From contig NZ_CP137555.1 of the NCBI RefSeq assembly GCF_033723955.1, positions 869,001-933,000 on the forward strand: 64,000 nt of DNA, read 5' to 3'. The notes beneath the pieces were generated by a model. That model saw only the letters and a list, made by a program, of their open reading frames with translations. It was not told where the DNA came from and searched no databases. Source of the DNA: Microbulbifer pacificus. GTDB taxonomy: Bacteria > Pseudomonadota > Gammaproteobacteria > Pseudomonadales > Cellvibrionaceae. A program made the translations under genes and the position numbers. Every line of letters begins with the position of its first letter. Position 1 is the first letter of the stretch. Below, piece after piece: positions 38,927-48,036 of the stretch.

Positions 38927-40027
38927 TTAGTTGGGCTCGCCCGCGGGAATCTTGAGGCCAAATTCCACATCCCCATTCTGCCCGCGCTGGCGCAGTACAT
39001 GATCCATCAGCACGATCGCCATCATCGCCTCCGCGATGGGGGTTGCGCGGATGCCCACACAGGGATCGTGACGGCCGGTGGTGACCACCTCGATGGGGTT
39101 GCCATTGATATCCAGGCTCTTGCCGGGAATTCGCAGGCTGGAGGTGGGCTTCAGCGCGATATGCGCGATGATTTCCTGGCCGCTGGAAATGCCCCCCAGA
39201 ATGCCGCCGGCATTATTAGACAGGAAACCGTCCTGGGTAATTTCGTCGCGGTGCTCGGTGCCCTTTTGCGCTACAGAATCGAAACCCGCGCCGATCTCCA
39301 CACCTTTCACCGCGTTGATACTCATCAGCGCATGGGCGAGATCCGCATCCAGGCGGTCGAAAATCGGCTCACCGAGGCCGGCGGGAACGCCACTCGCATG
39401 CACGGAGATGCGCGCACCGATGGAGTTGCCCTCCTTGATCAGCGCCTGCATGTACGCCTCCATCTCCGGCACCTTGCTGGCGTCCGGGCAGAAGAAGGGG
39501 TTTTCACCGACCTGGGACCAGTCCAGTGTTTCCACCTTGATGGGCCCCAGCTGCGAAAGGTAGCCGCGCACTTCAATACCGAACTGCTGTTTCAGCCACT
39601 TCTTGGCAATAGCACCGGCAGCGACGCGCATCGCGGTCTCGCGCGCGGAAGAGCGGCCACCACCGCGATAATCGCGCAGGCCATATTTGGCCCAGTAGGT
39701 GTAATCCGCGTGGGCCGGGCGAATCTGCTCGGAAATATTGGCGTAGTCTTTGGAGCGCTGGTCGGTGTTCTCGATCAGCAGACCGATAGGTGTACCGGTG
39801 GTTTTGCCTTCAAACACACCGGACAGGATTTTGACTTCATCCGCCTCGCGGCGCTGGGTGGTGTAGCGGGAGGTACCGGGCTTGCGACGATCCAGCTCCA
39901 GCTGGATTTCCTCGGCGGAAATTTCCAGCCCGGGAGGGCAACCATCGACGATACAGCCCAGCGCCGGGCCGTGGCTCTCGCCAAAAGTGGTGACACAGAA
40001 CAGCTTGCCAAAAGTGTTGCCCGACAT
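38927..40027 (-). CDS. aroC: Chorismate synthase
   Basis: A 366-residue FMN-dependent enzyme for the last shikimate step. The three family signatures are present: [14 protein letters not shown] near the N-terminus, the [20 protein letters not shown] region at about 125, and [19 protein letters not shown] near the C-terminus. It stands alone on the minus strand, with a 138-base gap to prmB. Confidence 0.97.
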   Translation of the reverse strand: MSGNTFGKLFCVTTFGESHGPALGCIVDGCPPGLEISAEEIQLELDRRKPGTSRYTTQRREADEVKILSGVFEGKTTGTPIGLLIENTDQRSKDYANISEQIRPAHADYTYWAKYGLRDYRGGGRSSARETAMRVAAGAIAKKWLKQQFGIEVRGYLSQLGPIKVETLDWSQVGENPFFCPDASKVPEMEAYMQALIKEGNSIGARISVHASGVPAGLGEPIFDRLDADLAHALMSINAVKGVEIGAGFDSVAQKGTEHRDEITQDGFLSNNAGGILGGISSGQEIIAHIALKPTSSLRIPGKSLDINGNPIEVVTTGRHDPCVGIRATPIAEAMMAIVLMDHVLRQRGQNGDVEFGLKIPAGEPN

Positions 40028-40165
40028 ACCCGGTATTCCCTACCCCAGTGAATTATTCGATTTCTCTCGACGATAATTAGTCAACGAAAGCCGCGCATTA
40101 TAAAGGATTCCCACTTCGGCGGGACGCTCAATTAGTCACACACGTAACCACCGCGGAGAGACAAA

Positions 40166-41098
40166 CTAGCCGTTGGTGCCCACCTCAAACATCGGGCGAT
40201 AGGCCAGCAGGTCTTCTCGGCTCAATATGAAAATCCCGTGTCCGCCGTCTTCGAGCTCGGGCCACAAAAATGGCACATTCGGAAACGCGGCCTCCAGGGC
40301 TTCCCAGCTATTACCCACTTCGCAAACCAGAATCCCCTCCGGTTGCAGATAGTCGGGAGCTTCCAGCAGCAGGCGGCGGGTGAAGTCGAGGCCGTCGTCT
40401 CCGGAACCGAGTGCCAACCCCGGCTCCGCGTGATATTCCGCCGGCATTTCCGCCAGATCCCGCGCATCCACATAGGGAGGGTTACTCACGATCAAGTCGT
40501 AGCTACAGCCTGCCAGCCCAGCAAACAGATCCGACTGCACCGCGCGCACCTGCTCATTCAGGTCGTGGCGATTGATATTGATCTGCGCCACTTCAATCGC
40601 ATCCGCGGAGATATCGCTGACATCCACCCGCGCATCCATAAAGGTCTCTGCACAGGCAATGCCGATACAACCGCTGCCGCAGCAGAGATCCAGAATCGCC
40701 AGCGGCTCCTCGATTAGCCAGGGCTCGAAACGCTGGCGGATCAGCTCGCCGATGGGCGAGCGCGGTATCAACACCCGCTCGTCCACATAAAACGGCATAT
40801 CGCAGAACCACGCCTCATGGGTGATATAGGGCGCAGGCAGGCGCTGGTTGATGCGCTTCTCCAGCACATCCATCACCTGGTTACGCTCGTCCATGGTCAG
40901 GCGCGCAGCGAGAATCTCCGGCTTGCTGTCCATCGGTAAATGCAGGGCGTGGGTGACCAGCAGGACAGCCTCATCCCAGGCGTTGTCGGTGCCGTGACCG
41001 AACCAGAGCTCGGATTCCGTGAAGCGGCTGGCACCCCAGCGGATGTAATCCAGAATCGACTGCAATTCCTGCAAATTGGACTCACGTTTCTCTATCAT
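40166..41098 (-). CDS. prmB: Ribosomal protein L3 glutamine methyltransferase
   Basis: A 310-residue SAM-dependent methyltransferase for the glutamine of ribosomal protein L3. ILDLCCGSGCIGIACA binds SAM, and IVSNPPYVDARDLAEMP carries the NPPY motif that binds the target glutamine. The N-terminal helical domain is longer than in PrmC and fits PrmB. The start is ATG 41098. It is divergent from folE across a 183-base gap. Confidence 0.93.
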   Translation of the reverse strand: MIEKRESNLQELQSILDYIRWGASRFTESELWFGHGTDNAWDEAVLLVTHALHLPMDSKPEILAARLTMDERNQVMDVLEKRINQRLPAPYITHEAWFCDMPFYVDERVLIPRSPIGELIRQRFEPWLIEEPLAILDLCCGSGCIGIACAETFMDARVDVSDISADAIEVAQININRHDLNEQVRAVQSDLFAGLAGCSYDLIVSNPPYVDARDLAEMPAEYHAEPGLALGSGDDGLDFTRRLLLEAPDYLQPEGILVCEVGNSWEALEAAFPNVPFLWPELEDGGHGIFILSREDLLAYRPMFEVGTNG

Positions 41099-41281
41099 TG
41101 GCGAAATTCCTCAATTCCCTGCGCATTGGTTTTTGCTGCTTTACTACCGTTGCACAAAGGCTTAGGGTAGCGCACCCTCTGGAGCCCCCAGAATACGGCC
41201 ACTCTTGTCACAACAGCCTGGCCACAAGCGGTGCCAAGCGCGCACCGATGTCGCTGCGGGCGAGACGCTGGAAGCATACTG

Positions 41282-41821
41282 ATGAAAGAACACTACGCAC
41301 ACATCCTTGAAGCCATTGGCGAAGACCTGGAACGCCCGGGCCTGAAAGACACCCCGCTGCGCGCGGCCAAGGCCATGCAATACCTTACCCGCGGCTATCA
41401 GCAGACGGTGGAAGAAGTCGTGAACGAGGCGCTCTTCCCGTCCGACTGCAGCGAGATGGTACTGGTCAAAGATATCGAGCTCTACTCACTGTGCGAGCAC
41501 CACCTGCTGCCGTTTATCGGCAAGGCCCACGTGGCCTACATTCCCGACGGCAAGGTGCTGGGGCTGTCGAAAGTGGCGCGCATTGTAGACATGTTTGCCC
41601 GTCGTTTGCAGATTCAGGAACAGCTTACGGTGGAAATCGCCGAGACCATCCAGCGCGTGACCGGTGCTGCGGGCGTGGGCGTGATCATTGAAGCGAAGCA
41701 CATGTGCATGATGATGCGCGGAGTGGAAAAGCAGAACTCGGTGATGAAAACCTCCGCCATGCTCGGTTCCTTCCGCAGTCAGCAGGCCACCCGCAACGAG
41801 TTCCTGTCCCTGATCCGTTAA
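41282..41821 (+). CDS. folE: GTP cyclohydrolase I
   Basis: A 179-residue enzyme that makes dihydroneopterin triphosphate for folate synthesis. Zinc ligands are C71 and H74 ([10 protein letters not shown]) and C142 (KHMCMMMRG). I start it at ATG 41282 (MKEHYAHIL), which matches the short pseudomonad form; the 17 residues upstream are not family-like. The RBS is weak. The CHMI-like gene follows after 16 bases. Confidence 0.95.
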   Translation: MKEHYAHILEAIGEDLERPGLKDTPLRAAKAMQYLTRGYQQTVEEVVNEALFPSDCSEMVLVKDIELYSLCEHHLLPFIGKAHVAYIPDGKVLGLSKVARIVDMFARRLQIQEQLTVEIAETIQRVTGAAGVGVIIEAKHMCMMMRGVEKQNSVMKTSAMLGSFRSQQATRNEFLSLIR

Positions 41822-41837
41822 CGAGGAGAGTCCGGCA

Positions 41838-42191
41838 ATGCCTCATCTGGTGATCGAATATTCCCAACAACTGGAAGACACCATTTCCATTGCAACTCTG
41901 GTGAAAAATGGTCAGCAGGCCATGAACGGCACCGGGCTCTTCAATGCCAGCGCCATCAAGACCCGCGCGGTACCCTATCGGGATTTCGTGCTGGGCAATG
42001 ACGAAGCTGGCAACAAGACGTTTATCCACGCGGAAGTGCGGATTCTCGAAGGCCGCACCACCGAACAGAAAGAAGCCCTGAGCGCGGCCATCTTCAACAG
42101 CCTGTGCGAATCCGCGCCGGAAGTACCGGAAATTTCCGTGGAAGTGCGGGATATGCAGAAGGCCAGCTACTCCAAGCGGGTCCCCTTCTAA
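41838..42191 (+). CDS. 5-carboxymethyl-2-hydroxymuconate isomerase-like protein
   Basis: A 117-residue tautomerase-superfamily protein of the CHMI type. The catalytic proline would be P2 after removal of the initiator Met (MPHLVIEYS). A strong GAGGAG lies upstream. CHMI acts in homoprotocatechuate breakdown, but no other genes of that pathway are nearby, so the real substrate is uncertain. It is probably co-transcribed with folE. Its stop is 11 bases from the convergent hydrolase stop. Confidence 0.85.
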   Translation: MPHLVIEYSQQLEDTISIATLVKNGQQAMNGTGLFNASAIKTRAVPYRDFVLGNDEAGNKTFIHAEVRILEGRTTEQKEALSAAIFNSLCESAPEVPEISVEVRDMQKASYSKRVPF

Positions 42192-42202
42192 CCACCTCTC
42201 TC

Positions 42203-43066
42203 CTAGTCTTTCGCTTCTAGAAACGGCAGAAACCAGCGGGCAATCGCCTCGGCACTTTCCTCCATGTGCAGATGGTGCCCGCCGGGAAATTCCCGAATTT
42301 CCATATTGGGTACCAGTTCGGCAATGGGGCGGATACGCTCGATCATGCCCTGAATACCGTCTTTGCCCAGTGCCAGGAGAATCGGCATGGTGGCACGGGA
42401 CAGAAACGCCATCACCTGCGCCTCGTTCAGCTTTGCCAGCGAGCTCGCCAGCAACTGCGGATCATTGCTCCAGGTATAGCCGCCTTCACAGGCACGCACG
42501 CCGCGCTCCACCAAAGCGCGCGCGGCACCGTCGCTCAGCTTGAACAACCCGTTCTTGCGCGCCGCGGTGGCCACATCCAGCGAATCGAATACCTTGCTGG
42601 AGCGGTTGCGGTAACGCGCGCGCTGCTCGATACCCTTGCGCAGGGTATCCGGAGCTTCTTCATCACTAGTAGGCGGCGGCACCAGACCGTCGATCAGAGC
42701 GAGGCGGTCAATGCGCTCGGGAAAGGTGGCCGCGGCGATGGTGCCGATAACCGCGCCGCGGGAGTGCGCCAGTACGGAGAAGTGCTGCCAGCCGAGGACA
42801 TCCGCCATCCCCAGCACGTCCTCGATTTCCGTCCACACGGTGTAATTGGCATCGCGGTGACGGTGATAACTTTGCCCGTGTCCGGCCATATCCACCGCTA
42901 CCAGGTTGAGACTCTGCAGATGGGGCGCCATGGCGTCGAAACTGGCGCAGTTGTCCAGCCAGCCGTGCAGCGCCAATACCGGCACGCCATCCGGATTACC
43001 CCACTGGCGCGCGGCGATGGTGTTGCCCTGGAGATCCAGGGTAATTTCTCGGGGGGACGGGCTCAT
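42203..43066 (-). CDS. Alpha/beta hydrolase
   Basis: A 287-residue alpha/beta hydrolase. HGWLDNCASFDAMAPHL is the oxyanion-hole region, the nucleophile serine is in VLAHSRGAVIG, the acid is probably in the LALGKDGIQG stretch, and the histidine is in FPGGHHLHMEE. The sequence is most like the MEST/epoxide-hydrolase-like branch common in marine gammaproteobacteria. The substrate cannot be told from sequence. Confidence 0.85.
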   Translation of the reverse strand: MSPSPREITLDLQGNTIAARQWGNPDGVPVLALHGWLDNCASFDAMAPHLQSLNLVAVDMAGHGQSYHRHRDANYTVWTEIEDVLGMADVLGWQHFSVLAHSRGAVIGTIAAATFPERIDRLALIDGLVPPPTSDEEAPDTLRKGIEQRARYRNRSSKVFDSLDVATAARKNGLFKLSDGAARALVERGVRACEGGYTWSNDPQLLASSLAKLNEAQVMAFLSRATMPILLALGKDGIQGMIERIRPIAELVPNMEIREFPGGHHLHMEESAEAIARWFLPFLEAKD

Positions 43067-43207
43067 GACAGCAACTTCCGGTGAATGAGCACATCATGCT
43101 GACAGCGCGCCGGCAGCGACTCAATGGCCACAAAGGTCAGACTCCATGGCCACTTTTTGCCACGGAACCAGCACTTGAGAAGCAAATCGTCTGGCCGTGC
43201 TTATGCA

Positions 43208-43666
43208 CTACGGCTTGTGCTGCAGCCACTCGAGGTCCGCGCAGTCGCGGGCCCACACTTCGGCACTCAGGCAGGCAAGGCTCGACGTACCCATCGGGTG
43301 TTCATCACCGGTGCCACAAAGGCCGTTGACCAGGCTGCCCACCAGTGGCTGATGGCTGACCAACAGCAGTGGAAAAATATCTTCATCCGCCTCGGCCAAC
43401 GCATTCAGCAGATCATCCACAGGGGTATCCCCGGTGAGCAACTCCTGGATTTCCACCTCGCGCTCGAAGGTTTCCGCCACGATCTTGGCAGTCTGACGGG
43501 TGCGCACAAAGGGGCTCGACCAAATGGTTTTCACCTGGGCCAGCTCCGAGGCGCGCTCCTTGCACACCGCAGCCACATCATCGCGCCCTTCATCGGTGAG
43601 TGCGCGGGTTTCATCGCTCTTACTGTACGGCTCGGCGCGGCCGTGACGCATGACAAGCAACAGCAC
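43208..43666 (-). CDS. sixA: Phosphohistidine phosphatase SixA
   Basis: A 152-residue histidine phosphatase of the SixA type. The catalytic R7-H8-G9 is at the very N-terminus, as is normal for SixA, and the second catalytic His is in LLVSHQPLVGSLV. SixA removes phosphate from phosphohistidine, for example on PTS-type phosphotransfer proteins. The start is GTG 43666. It lies downstream of the DUF4389 genes and gpsA on the same strand. Confidence 0.9.
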   Translation of the reverse strand: MLLLVMRHGRAEPYSKSDETRALTDEGRDDVAAVCKERASELAQVKTIWSSPFVRTRQTAKIVAETFEREVEIQELLTGDTPVDDLLNALAEADEDIFPLLLVSHQPLVGSLVNGLCGTGDEHPMGTSSLACLSAEVWARDCADLEWLQHKP

Positions 43667-43718
43667 TACGTTCTCCCGTCAAATCCTTGCAGCCAATCTG
43701 GTGAACACACACCCGGGT

Positions 43719-44252
43719 TTACTTGTCACCGGGGGACTTTTCGGCATCCGAGGGGGTGTCGCTGCCGAGCTCGATGACGGTTTCATCGTCCGCCTGGTCT
43801 TGCCCGGCATTCGCAGCCTTGGTTTCTGGTTTTTCTGCGGTTTTGGCGGTTGCCGTTTTGCTGTCCGCCTCGTCCACTTCCTCAAACTCGGCGATGACGT
43901 CTACATCGTCTTCACTGCCAATAATCTCGCCGTCGAATTCCTCGGCGCTTTCATAGGTGGAGAGGTCCTCTTCCTCGGACTCCGGCCACTCGGAAAACGG
44001 AAAGGGTTTCTCTTCCGTGTTGTAGATCAGGAACTGCAGGCTCTGGTAGATGTAGGTTGAAATCTGGTCGCCGAGGCGGCGCAGATTGTCATTGGCACCA
44101 CCGGTAAAAATAGCGAACAGGAATTGCGCAATAACCACGGCCAGCATCACAAAGCCGGCCACTTCCAGCAGCACCGCAAACAGCACCATGTAAATCAAGC
44201 GCAGCCACTGGTTGGTCGAGGTCAGGTTTTTTTTCAGTTCTTCGTTGCTCAT
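43719..44252 (-). CDS. DUF4389 membrane protein with acidic C-terminal tail
   Basis: A 177-residue protein. The first ~92 residues are a DUF4389 domain with two membrane segments (about 19-48) and the conserved end LIYNTEEKPFPFSEWP. The remaining ~85 residues are an acidic, disordered Glu/Asp/Ala/Lys tail. The next gene upstream encodes a near copy of only the first part. Function is unknown. Confidence 0.85.
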   Translation of the reverse strand: MSNEELKKNLTSTNQWLRLIYMVLFAVLLEVAGFVMLAVVIAQFLFAIFTGGANDNLRRLGDQISTYIYQSLQFLIYNTEEKPFPFSEWPESEEEDLSTYESAEEFDGEIIGSEDDVDVIAEFEEVDEADSKTATAKTAEKPETKAANAGQDQADDETVIELGSDTPSDAEKSPGDK

Positions 44253-44359
44253 TGGGCGATCACCATTCCGTTGTTGGGCACCACTATCATTATTGACCGG
44301 CCGCCAGGGCCGGCGTCGGGGAAAACGCTGTCAGGAAAAAACTATAGTCCGGAATCGCT

Positions 44360-44638
44360 TCAGGACTGCGGCCACTCCGAGAAGGGAAAGGGCTTTTCTT
44401 CGGTGTTGTAAATCAGGAACTGCAGGGTCTGGTAAATATAAGATGCAATCTGATTGCCGAGCTGGCGCAGATTGTCGTTCGGGCCGCCAGTAATAATGGC
44501 GAAAAAAAACTGCAGCACGATGGTAGCCAGCATCACCACACCGGCCACTTCCAGCAGGATCGCAAACAGCACCATAAACACCAGCCGTAGCCAGTGCTCG
44601 GAAGAGGTCAGGTTGTGCTTGATCTGTTCGTTATTCAT
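44360..44638 (-). CDS. DUF4389 membrane protein, short paralogue
   Basis: A 92-residue DUF4389 protein, about three quarters identical by eye to the first 92 residues of the neighbouring longer paralogue, both ending in LIYNTEEKPFPFSEWP-x-S. A hydrophobic region at about 18-50 probably makes two membrane helices. Only 14 bases separate it from the gpsA stop, so it is probably in the gpsA operon. Function is unknown. Confidence 0.85.
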   Translation of the reverse strand: MNNEQIKHNLTSSEHWLRLVFMVLFAILLEVAGVVMLATIVLQFFFAIITGGPNDNLRQLGNQIASYIYQTLQFLIYNTEEKPFPFSEWPQS

Positions 44639-44652
44639 CTATTTTTCCATCT

Positions 44653-45702
44653 TCAGGGTTTGGCCGAATAGGCCACATCAAAGGTCTGCTCCCCGGACAT
44701 CAGCTCGCGGATCACCGTGGGGATGGGGGTACCTTCAAATAATATGGCGTGAATGGCGGAAACCAAGGGCATGTAGACACCCAGTTCATCCGCCTTGGCC
44801 TTGATCAGGCGCACCGTGTTGACACCCTCCGCCACCTGGCCGATCTCGGTGAGCGCTTCGTCTAGCGTCCTGCCCTTGCCCACCAGGTAACCCACCCGGT
44901 AGTTGCGACTCAGGTCGGACGAGCAGGTGAGGATCAGGTCGCCGACACCGGCGAGGCCGATAAAGGTCATCGGGTCCGCACCCACCGCCTCGGCAAAGCG
45001 CATCATTTCCGCCAGCGCCCGGGTAATCAACAGGCTGGTGGTGTTCTGCCCGCGGCCCAGGGCTACGGCCATTCCGGTGACAATGGCATAGATGTTTTTC
45101 AGCGCGCCGGCGAGTTCCACCCCGAATACGTCATTGCTGGAATAGACCCGGAAGGTCTGGGAGTGCAGTACCTTCTGGATGGTGGTGCAGAGGGTTTCGT
45201 CCTCACTGGCAATCACCGTGGCGGTGTAGTGGCCGGCGACAATTTCCTTGGCGAAATTGGGGCCGCTCAGCACTCCCACGCGCATCCCCTCGGTTTCCTC
45301 CAGCAGGATATCGCTCATCAGGTCAAAGCTGTCGCGCTCGACGCCCTTGGTAAGGGAGATCAGCATGGTAGCGGGTGCCAGTATTGGCGCGGCGCGGTGA
45401 ATCACCTCGCGGAAAGAGCTACTGGGAATGGCGACAAACACGATCTGGCAGCCGCACACCGCGGCCTCCAGGTCACTGGTGACCTTCAGGTCCGGGTGCA
45501 GGGCAACGCCCGGCAGGTAGTACTGGTTTTCCCGGTTGGCCATGCAGGCCTCGGCGCGCTCCGGGTCGCGCATCCACTGCCGGGTATCGTGGCCGTTGCC
45601 GGCGACAATATTGGCAATGGCGGTGCCGAAGCTGCCACCGCCGAGAATGGCAATGGAGTAACGGGATTCAGGGGCGTTTGAGGATACGTCTTTCTGAGTC
45701 AT
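44653..45702 (-). CDS. gpsA: Glycerol-3-phosphate dehydrogenase [NAD(P)+]
   Basis: A 349-residue enzyme that makes sn-glycerol 3-phosphate for phospholipids. AILGGGSFGTAIANIVA is the NAD(P) loop, VSLTKGVE and LSGPNFAKEIV hold active-site residues, and the catalytic lysine is in ELAGALKNIYAIVTGMAVALG. LAGVGDLILTCSS is also diagnostic. The 296 bases between its start and the htpG stop hold no gene that I can support. Confidence 0.96.
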   Translation of the reverse strand: MTQKDVSSNAPESRYSIAILGGGSFGTAIANIVAGNGHDTRQWMRDPERAEACMANRENQYYLPGVALHPDLKVTSDLEAAVCGCQIVFVAIPSSSFREVIHRAAPILAPATMLISLTKGVERDSFDLMSDILLEETEGMRVGVLSGPNFAKEIVAGHYTATVIASEDETLCTTIQKVLHSQTFRVYSSNDVFGVELAGALKNIYAIVTGMAVALGRGQNTTSLLITRALAEMMRFAEAVGADPMTFIGLAGVGDLILTCSSDLSRNYRVGYLVGKGRTLDEALTEIGQVAEGVNTVRLIKAKADELGVYMPLVSAIHAILFEGTPIPTVIRELMSGEQTFDVAYSAKP

Positions 45703-45955
45703 AACGCTCTGTGGCTTTTGCTGTGCAGCGGGGGATTATACGGAGCCTGGTGCCGGCACCCAACGACCGGTTAAAAAATTGGTCGCTTTTGCCAAGTTCA
45801 CCCGAAGTTACCGCTGTTTTAACACCAATTCGTGCAAAAAACCGGCGAGAGGACCATTGAATAGCAAATCAGATAGCAACTATAGCGCAGCGCCAACGAC
45901 TGTAGCGCAGTGGCGAGTGCGCGATGGACATCGGGAAATGAAAGGCGGGGGATAT

Positions 45956-45982
45956 ACCGGCCGGGCAGAGTACCCGGCCGGT
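45956..45982 (-). terminator. Stem-loop after htpG, no T-run
   Basis: ACCGGCCGGG (45956-45965) pairs perfectly with CCCGGCCGGT (45973-45982), with a 7-base loop, 16 bases past the htpG stop. There is no T-run on the minus strand, so it may be a weak or Rho-assisted terminator. Confidence 0.45.
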
Positions 45983-45998
45983 TCGCAACGTCAGGAAC

Positions 45999-47915
45999 TC
46001 AGCGGTTGAGCTCCAGCAGCAGCGTGTTCAGGCGGCGCACGTAGTCCGCCGGGTCTTCCAGCTGGTTGCCAGCGGCCAGGTTGGCCTGATCCATCAGGAT
46101 ATTGGTGAGATCCGCAAAGCGATCCTCATCCTGCTCCTGGTCAAGGCGCTGTACCAGCGGGTGACTGGGGTTCAGCTCGAAAATCGGCTTGGCATCCGGC
46201 AGCGCCTGTCCGGCCTGCTCCAGGATACGGCGCATCTGCATTCCCATATCGTTGTCGCTGGCCACCAGACACGCGGGGGAATCCACCAGGCGGGTGGTAG
46301 CGCGCACGTCTTCCACGCGGCTCTCCAGTACTTCCTTGACCCGCTCCACCAGCGCGCCGGCCTCTTTCTCGACCTTCTCGCGCTCGGCCTTGTCGTCGGC
46401 GTTTTCCGCGTCGCCCAGATCCAGTGCACCCTTGGCCACATCCTGGAACTGCTTGCCGTCAAACTCGCGCATGTGGCCAACGAACCACTCGTCCACCTGG
46501 TCGGTGAGTAGCAGCACCTCAATGCCTTTCTTGCGGAATACTTCCAGATAGGGCGAAGACTTGGCGGTGGCGAAGTTATCTGCACACACATAGTAGATGT
46601 GCTTCTGGCCGTCCTTCATGCGGCCCACATAGTCTTCCAGCGACTGGTCCTGCTTGGCGCTGTCGGTGTGGGTGGTGGAGAAGCGCAGCAGCTTGGCGAT
46701 CTTGTCCTTGTTGGCAAAATCTTCCGCCGGCCCCTCTTTCATCACGGAACCGAACAGCTCCCAGAACTTCTGGTACTCGTCGCCGTCCTTGCTCGCCAGC
46801 TTGTCCAACATGTCCAGCACACGCTTGGTGAGCGCACTCTTGATGGCGTCGGTGTTCTGGTCTTTCTGCAGGATTTCGCGGGACACGTTCAGCGGCAGAT
46901 CGTTGGAGTCCAGTACCCCTTTGACGAAGCGCAGGTACAGCGGCAGGAACTGCTCCGCGTCGTCCATGATGAAGGTGCGCTGCACATACAGCTTCAGGCC
47001 GCGGGCGGCATCGCGCTGATACAGGTCGAACGGCGCACGGGCGGGAATGTACAGCAGGCTGGTGTAATCCAGTTTGCCTTCCACACGGTTGTGACTCCAG
47101 GTGAGCGGATCGTCAAAATCGTGGGAGATGTGCTTGTAGAATTCCTTGTACTCCTCGGACTTCAGTTCGGAGCGCGGACGGGTCCACAGCGCCTGGGCGG
47201 CGTTGACCGCTTCAAATTCCGGCGCCTTGTCGTCTTTCTTGTCCGCATCATCCCCGAAGTTGTGCTCTTCTTTCAGCATCTCCACCGGGATGGCGATATG
47301 GTCGGAATACTTCTTGATGATGGTGCGCAGGCGCCAGCCGTCGGCGTACTCCTGGGCTTCATCCTTCAGGTGCAGCACCACGCGGGTACCGCGGTTCGGC
47401 CACTCCACATTTTCCACCGCGTACTCGGCCTCGCCGCTGCACTCCCAGTGTACGCCCTGGCTGGCGTCGACACCGGCGCGACGGGTGAACACGTCCACCT
47501 TGTCGGCGACGATAAATGCGGAGTAGAAGCCCACCCCGAACTGGCCGATCAGGTGCGCGTCCTTCTTCTGGTCGCCGGAGAGGTTCTGCATGAAATTTGC
47601 AGTGCCGGAACGGGCGATGGTGCCGAGGTTCTCGATCACCTCATCGCGGCTCATACCGATACCGTTGTCGGTAATACTGAGGGTGCGGGCATCCTTGTCG
47701 AACTCGATGCGGATGCGCAAATCCGGGTCTTCTTCCAGCAACTCGGGCTTGGAGAGCGCTTCAAAGCGCAGCTTGTCGGCGGCGTCGGATGCGTTGGAAA
47801 CCAGCTCGCGCAGGAAAATCTCCTTGTTGGAGTAGAGCGAGTGGATCATCAGGTGCAGCAGCTGCTTGGCTTCGGTCTGGAAACCGTGGCGTTCTTTATG
47901 CGCCTCTACAGTCAT
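45999..47915 (-). CDS. htpG: Chaperone HtpG (Hsp90)
   Basis: A 638-residue Hsp90 chaperone. The N-terminal GHKL ATPase domain has [30 protein letters not shown] and [11 protein letters not shown]; the middle domain has [18 protein letters not shown] with the ATPase arginine; the C-terminal dimerisation domain ends the protein. Length is normal. A heat-shock type promoter lies just upstream. Confidence 0.97.
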   Translation of the reverse strand: MTVEAHKERHGFQTEAKQLLHLMIHSLYSNKEIFLRELVSNASDAADKLRFEALSKPELLEEDPDLRIRIEFDKDARTLSITDNGIGMSRDEVIENLGTIARSGTANFMQNLSGDQKKDAHLIGQFGVGFYSAFIVADKVDVFTRRAGVDASQGVHWECSGEAEYAVENVEWPNRGTRVVLHLKDEAQEYADGWRLRTIIKKYSDHIAIPVEMLKEEHNFGDDADKKDDKAPEFEAVNAAQALWTRPRSELKSEEYKEFYKHISHDFDDPLTWSHNRVEGKLDYTSLLYIPARAPFDLYQRDAARGLKLYVQRTFIMDDAEQFLPLYLRFVKGVLDSNDLPLNVSREILQKDQNTDAIKSALTKRVLDMLDKLASKDGDEYQKFWELFGSVMKEGPAEDFANKDKIAKLLRFSTTHTDSAKQDQSLEDYVGRMKDGQKHIYYVCADNFATAKSSPYLEVFRKKGIEVLLLTDQVDEWFVGHMREFDGKQFQDVAKGALDLGDAENADDKAEREKVEKEAGALVERVKEVLESRVEDVRATTRLVDSPACLVASDNDMGMQMRRILEQAGQALPDAKPIFELNPSHPLVQRLDQEQDEDRFADLTNILMDQANLAAGNQLEDPADYVRRLNTLLLELNR

Positions 47916-47957
47916 GAGTCAGTTCTCCCCTAAATCAGATCAATCACAAGACAGGGG

Positions 47958-47985
47958 ATATTGGGCCGACCGGCACCTTTTCAAG
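47958..47985 (-). promoter_or_regulatory. Sigma-32 (RpoH) promoter of htpG
   Basis: On the minus strand CTTGAAA (47985-47979) is followed, after 13 bases, by CCCAATAT (47965-47958), close to the E. coli heat-shock consensus CTTGAAA-N13/14-CCCCATNT. It ends 42 bases before the htpG ATG, which has GGGGAG as its RBS. Confidence 0.8.
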
Positions 47986-48036
47986 CGCCGGCCGGAGGGA
48001 GAGAGGGGGAAAATCGGGACGGGAGCGGAAATCCGG

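Noticed and set aside
42192..42202. Terminator between the CHMI-like gene and the hydrolase gene
   Set aside because: The gap is only 11 bases and has no hairpin.
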